Shown here: positions 12,493 through 14,765 of the stretch, in pieces | How positions within the stretch are numbered: the first letter of the stretch is position 1 | Layout: every line of letters begins with the position of its first letter | DNA from: an uncultured Oscillibacter sp. | GTDB lineage: Bacteria > Bacillota > Clostridia > Oscillospirales > Oscillospiraceae | NCBI RefSeq assembly: GCF_910584465.1 | Contig: NZ_CAJUBK010000054.1 | Location: 1-14,765 of the forward strand | Direction: 5' to 3' | Length of the DNA: 14,765 nt | The notes under the pieces: model-generated | What the model was told of the DNA's origin: nothing | What the model saw: the letters and a program-made list of their open reading frames with translations, nothing else | Databases searched by the model: none | Made by a program: the position numbers and the translations under genes

Positions 12493-14613
12493 ATGGAAAA
12501 CTTGTTTTGGATCGGTTTCATCGGCGCCCTAGTGGCTGGACTTTTTGCCATCATACAGGCAAAAAAAGTCCTTTCTTACTCAGAAGGCAGTGAGAAAATG
12601 CGCAAGATCGCGGCGAACATCCGCTCGGGCGCAAACGCTTACTTGAAGCAGCAGTACACGACGGTGTTCAAGGTCTTCGTCATCGTGTTCATCGTCCTCT
12701 TGATCATCGCCTTCGCCACCGGCGGGAAGATGCTCTCCAAGTTCACCCCCTTCGCCTTCGTCACCGGCGGCATCTTCTCCATGCTGGCTGGTTTCATCGG
12801 CATGAAGATCGCCACCAACTCCAACGCCCGCACCGCCCAGGCCGCCTCCGAGAGCCTGAACAAGGGCCTGCGGGTGGCCTTCTCCTCCGGCTCCGTCATG
12901 GGCTTCACCGTGGTGGGCCTGGGGATGCTGGACATCACGATGTGGTTCTTCCTGCTCCGTTACGCCTTCGGCGTGGAAGACCCCGTGGCCCTGGGCAACA
13001 TCATGGTCATGAACGGCATGGGCGCTTCCTTCATGGCGCTGTTCGCCCGCGTGGGCGGCGGCATCTACACCAAGGCCGCCGATGTGGGCGCGGACCTCGT
13101 CGGTAAGGTCGAGGCCGGCATCCCCGAGGACGACCCCCGGAACCCCGCCACCATCGCCGACAACGTGGGCGACAACGTGGGCGACGTGGCCGGCATGGGC
13201 GCGGACCTCTACGAGTCCTACGTGGGCTCCATCCTGGCCACCTTCGCCCTGGGCGCGGTGGGCGGCTACGGCTGGAACGGCATGCTGCTGCCCGTGGCGC
13301 TGGCGGTCTGCGGCATCATCTGCTCCATCTTCGGCTCCTTCCTGGTGAAGACCAAGGAGGACGCCACCCAGGAGTCCCTGCTGAAGTCCCTCCGTACCGG
13401 CACCTATACCGCCGCCATCCTGGCGGCCGTGCTGGCGGCCCCCCTGACCTATTGGATCTTGGGCAGCTGGGGCGTGTACATCGCCATCCTCTGCGGCCTG
13501 ATCGGCGGCTGCGCCATCGGCTACTTCACCGAGTACTACACCTCCGATACCTATAAGCCCACCCAGGAGCTGGCGGCGGCTTCCGAGACCGGCTCCGCCA
13601 CCATCATCATCGGCGGCATCTCCCTGGGCCTGAAGTCCACCATGACCTCCATCATCATCGTGGCCGTGGCCGTGCTGGTGAGCTACTTCGCCGCCGGCGG
13701 CTCCATCCAGATCGTGGACGGCTCCGGCGCGTTCACCGCCGCTTTCAACCGCGGGCTCTACGGCATCGGCATCGCCGGCGTCGGCATGCTCTCCACCCTG
13801 GGCATCACCCTGGCGACGGACGCCTATGGCCCCGTGGCCGACAACGCCGGCGGCATCGCCGAGATGAGCGGCCTGCCCGAGACCGTCCGCCAGCGGACCG
13901 ACGCCCTGGACTCCCTGGGCAACACCACCGCCGCCACCGGCAAGGGCTTCGCTATCGGTTCCGCCTCCCTCACCGCCCTGGCCCTGCTGGTCAGCTATGT
14001 CAACATCGTCCAGGAGAACACGGACGAGATCTTGAACTTCACCCTCACCAGCCCCACGGTCCTGGTCGGCCTGTTCATCGGCGCGATGCTGACCTTCGTC
14101 TTCACCGCCGAGACCATGAACGCCGTGCAGAAGGCGGCCCAGTCCATCGTGGTGGAGGTCCGCCGTCAGTTCAAGGAGATCCCCGGCATCATGCAGTACA
14201 AGGCCGAGCCGGATTACGCCTCCTGCGTGGGCCTGTGCACCAAGGGCGCGCTCCATGAGATGGTGTCCCCCGCCGTGCTGGCGATCGTGGTGCCCATCGT
14301 CACCGGCCTCATCCTGGGCCCCACCGGCGTGGTGGGACTGCTGGGCGGCGTGTCCGTCTCCGGCTTCGCCATGGCCGTGTTCATGTCCAACGCCGGCGGC
14401 GCTTGGGACAATGCCAAGAAGTACATCGAGACCGGCCACCACGGCGGCAAGGGCTCCGAGCAGCACAAGGCCGCTGTCGTGGGCGATACCGTGGGCGACC
14501 CCTTCAAGGATACCTCCGGCCCGTCCCTGAACATCCTCATCAAGCTGTGCTCCACGGTGTCCATCGTGTTCTCCGGCCTGATCCTGGCGTTCAACCTGAT
14601 GAGCCTCCTGTGA
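12493..14613 (+). CDS. hppA: K+-dependent, probably Na+-pumping membrane pyrophosphatase
   Basis: The product is 706 aa, full length for the bacterial family, with about 16 hydrophobic segments. It hydrolyses cytoplasmic pyrophosphate and pumps cations outward, saving energy in anaerobes. The active-site set is complete: DVGADLVGKVE at 197-207, DNVGDNVGD at 223-231, and the C-terminal NAGGAWDNAKK and GDTVGDPFKDTSGP blocks. GNTTAATGKG has Ala480 where K+-independent enzymes carry Lys, so it should need K+. Glu241 in DLYESYVGS corresponds to the Na+-site Glu of Thermotoga-type Na+-PPases, where H+-type enzymes differ, so Na+ (or Na+/H+) transport is likely. The start is supported by AAGGAGA 8 nt upstream. 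It is monocistronic between its promoter at 12417 and the hairpin at 14645. Confidence 0.97.
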   Translation: MENLFWIGFIGALVAGLFAIIQAKKVLSYSEGSEKMRKIAANIRSGANAYLKQQYTTVFKVFVIVFIVLLIIAFATGGKMLSKFTPFAFVTGGIFSMLAGFIGMKIATNSNARTAQAASESLNKGLRVAFSSGSVMGFTVVGLGMLDITMWFFLLRYAFGVEDPVALGNIMVMNGMGASFMALFARVGGGIYTKAADVGADLVGKVEAGIPEDDPRNPATIADNVGDNVGDVAGMGADLYESYVGSILATFALGAVGGYGWNGMLLPVALAVCGIICSIFGSFLVKTKEDATQESLLKSLRTGTYTAAILAAVLAAPLTYWILGSWGVYIAILCGLIGGCAIGYFTEYYTSDTYKPTQELAAASETGSATIIIGGISLGLKSTMTSIIIVAVAVLVSYFAAGGSIQIVDGSGAFTAAFNRGLYGIGIAGVGMLSTLGITLATDAYGPVADNAGGIAEMSGLPETVRQRTDALDSLGNTTAATGKGFAIGSASLTALALLVSYVNIVQENTDEILNFTLTSPTVLVGLFIGAMLTFVFTAETMNAVQKAAQSIVVEVRRQFKEIPGIMQYKAEPDYASCVGLCTKGALHEMVSPAVLAIVVPIVTGLILGPTGVVGLLGGVSVSGFAMAVFMSNAGGAWDNAKKYIETGHHGGKGSEQHKAAVVGDTVGDPFKDTSGPSLNILIKLCSTVSIVFSGLILAFNLMSLL

Positions 14614-14644
14614 CCGCTGCATCCTTCTTCCTTTCCTTTCTAAT

Positions 14645-14684
14645 AGGCCGAGGGCCCTCCGCAAAAGCGGAGGGCCCTCGGCCT
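14645..14684 (+). terminator. 18-bp perfect hairpin downstream of hppA
   Basis: Arms 14645-14662 and 14667-14684 pair perfectly around AAAA, 31 nt beyond the hppA stop. There is no T-run after it, so it may be a weak terminator or a 3'-end protecting structure. It is also stem-loop 1 of repeat copy C. Confidence 0.5.
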
Positions 14685-14765
14685 CAGAGTGTCGAAAGAG
14701 CAGAGGAAACTACATCAACGGGAAGGAAGAGAGTTACGAGAGGGACCCAGGAGGGGTCCCTTTCG
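14645..14765. repeat. Intergenic multi-hairpin element, copy C, cut by window edge
   Basis: Stem-loop 1 (14645-14684) begins with the same GCCGAGGGCC as copy B. The box GTGTCGAAAG (14690-14699), the box CGGGAAGGAA (14719-14728), and stem-loop 2 with 12-bp arms 14737-14748 and 14754-14765 around a 5-nt loop follow. Stem-loop 3, if present, lies beyond the window. Relative to copy A, stem-loop 2 has a paired G-C to A-T change at the ninth base pair. Confidence 0.7.

Noticed and set aside
12580..14664. 694-codon open frame antisense to hppA
   Set aside because: Its Gly/His/Ala/Asp-rich low-complexity product is the shadow of GC-rich hppA codons; hppA itself has all family motifs.

Overview
The window reads as chromosomal DNA of a GC-rich, anaerobic, probably gut-associated Firmicute (Clostridia, Oscillospiraceae-like). 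The evidence is GC-rich codon use with strong AGGAGG-type ribosome sites, an NADP-type glutamate dehydrogenase, a K+-dependent Na+-type membrane pyrophosphatase, a SleB-type cell-wall hydrolase and a MurT/GatD-like pair. The genus is inference. I see no transposase, integrase, CRISPR array, rRNA or tRNA.

Layout. (1) 1-862, minus: gdhA, cut by the left edge. (2) 1182-3389, plus: a two-gene signalling unit, a FIST-domain sensor followed by a soluble chemotaxis-type signalling protein, behind an exact consensus promoter with a palindrome in its spacer. (3) 3659-4441, minus: a secreted stalk-plus-SleB hydrolase. (4) 9592 down to 4719, minus: a tightly packed five-gene run, XRE regulator - mnmG - cyclase-family hydrolase - murT - gatD-like, with gaps of 4 and 44 nt, an ATGA overlap and a 3-nt gap. 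The regulator faces a 65-aa gene of unknown function (9671-9868, plus) across a shared palindromic operator. (5) 9849-10709, minus: a membrane-anchored metallophosphoesterase whose 3' end overlaps the 65-aa gene. (6) 10922-11107, plus: a compact transcription unit of promoter, 27-codon ORF and terminator. (7) 11447-12088, plus: a lipoprotein resembling IseA-type inhibitors. (8) 12493-14613, plus: hppA behind an AT-rich regulatory region.

Three points stand out. First, the GatD-like protein has Ala and Thr where the catalytic Cys and His of glutamine amidotransferases should be, and its MurT partner also departs from family motifs, so this pair probably does not do canonical glutamine-dependent lipid II amidation. 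Second, a multi-hairpin intergenic element occurs three times (3466-3605, 4545-4695, 14645 to the right edge). Its stems keep their length and pairing while their sequence changes. Third, the 27-codon unit looks like a small-protein or leader gene that length cut-offs would miss.

Several genes concern the cell envelope (MurT/GatD-like pair, SleB-type hydrolase, possible IseA-like lipoprotein, metallophosphoesterase), but only the mnmG run and the FIST-MCP pair look co-transcribed. Homology statements come from recalled family motifs, not from searches.
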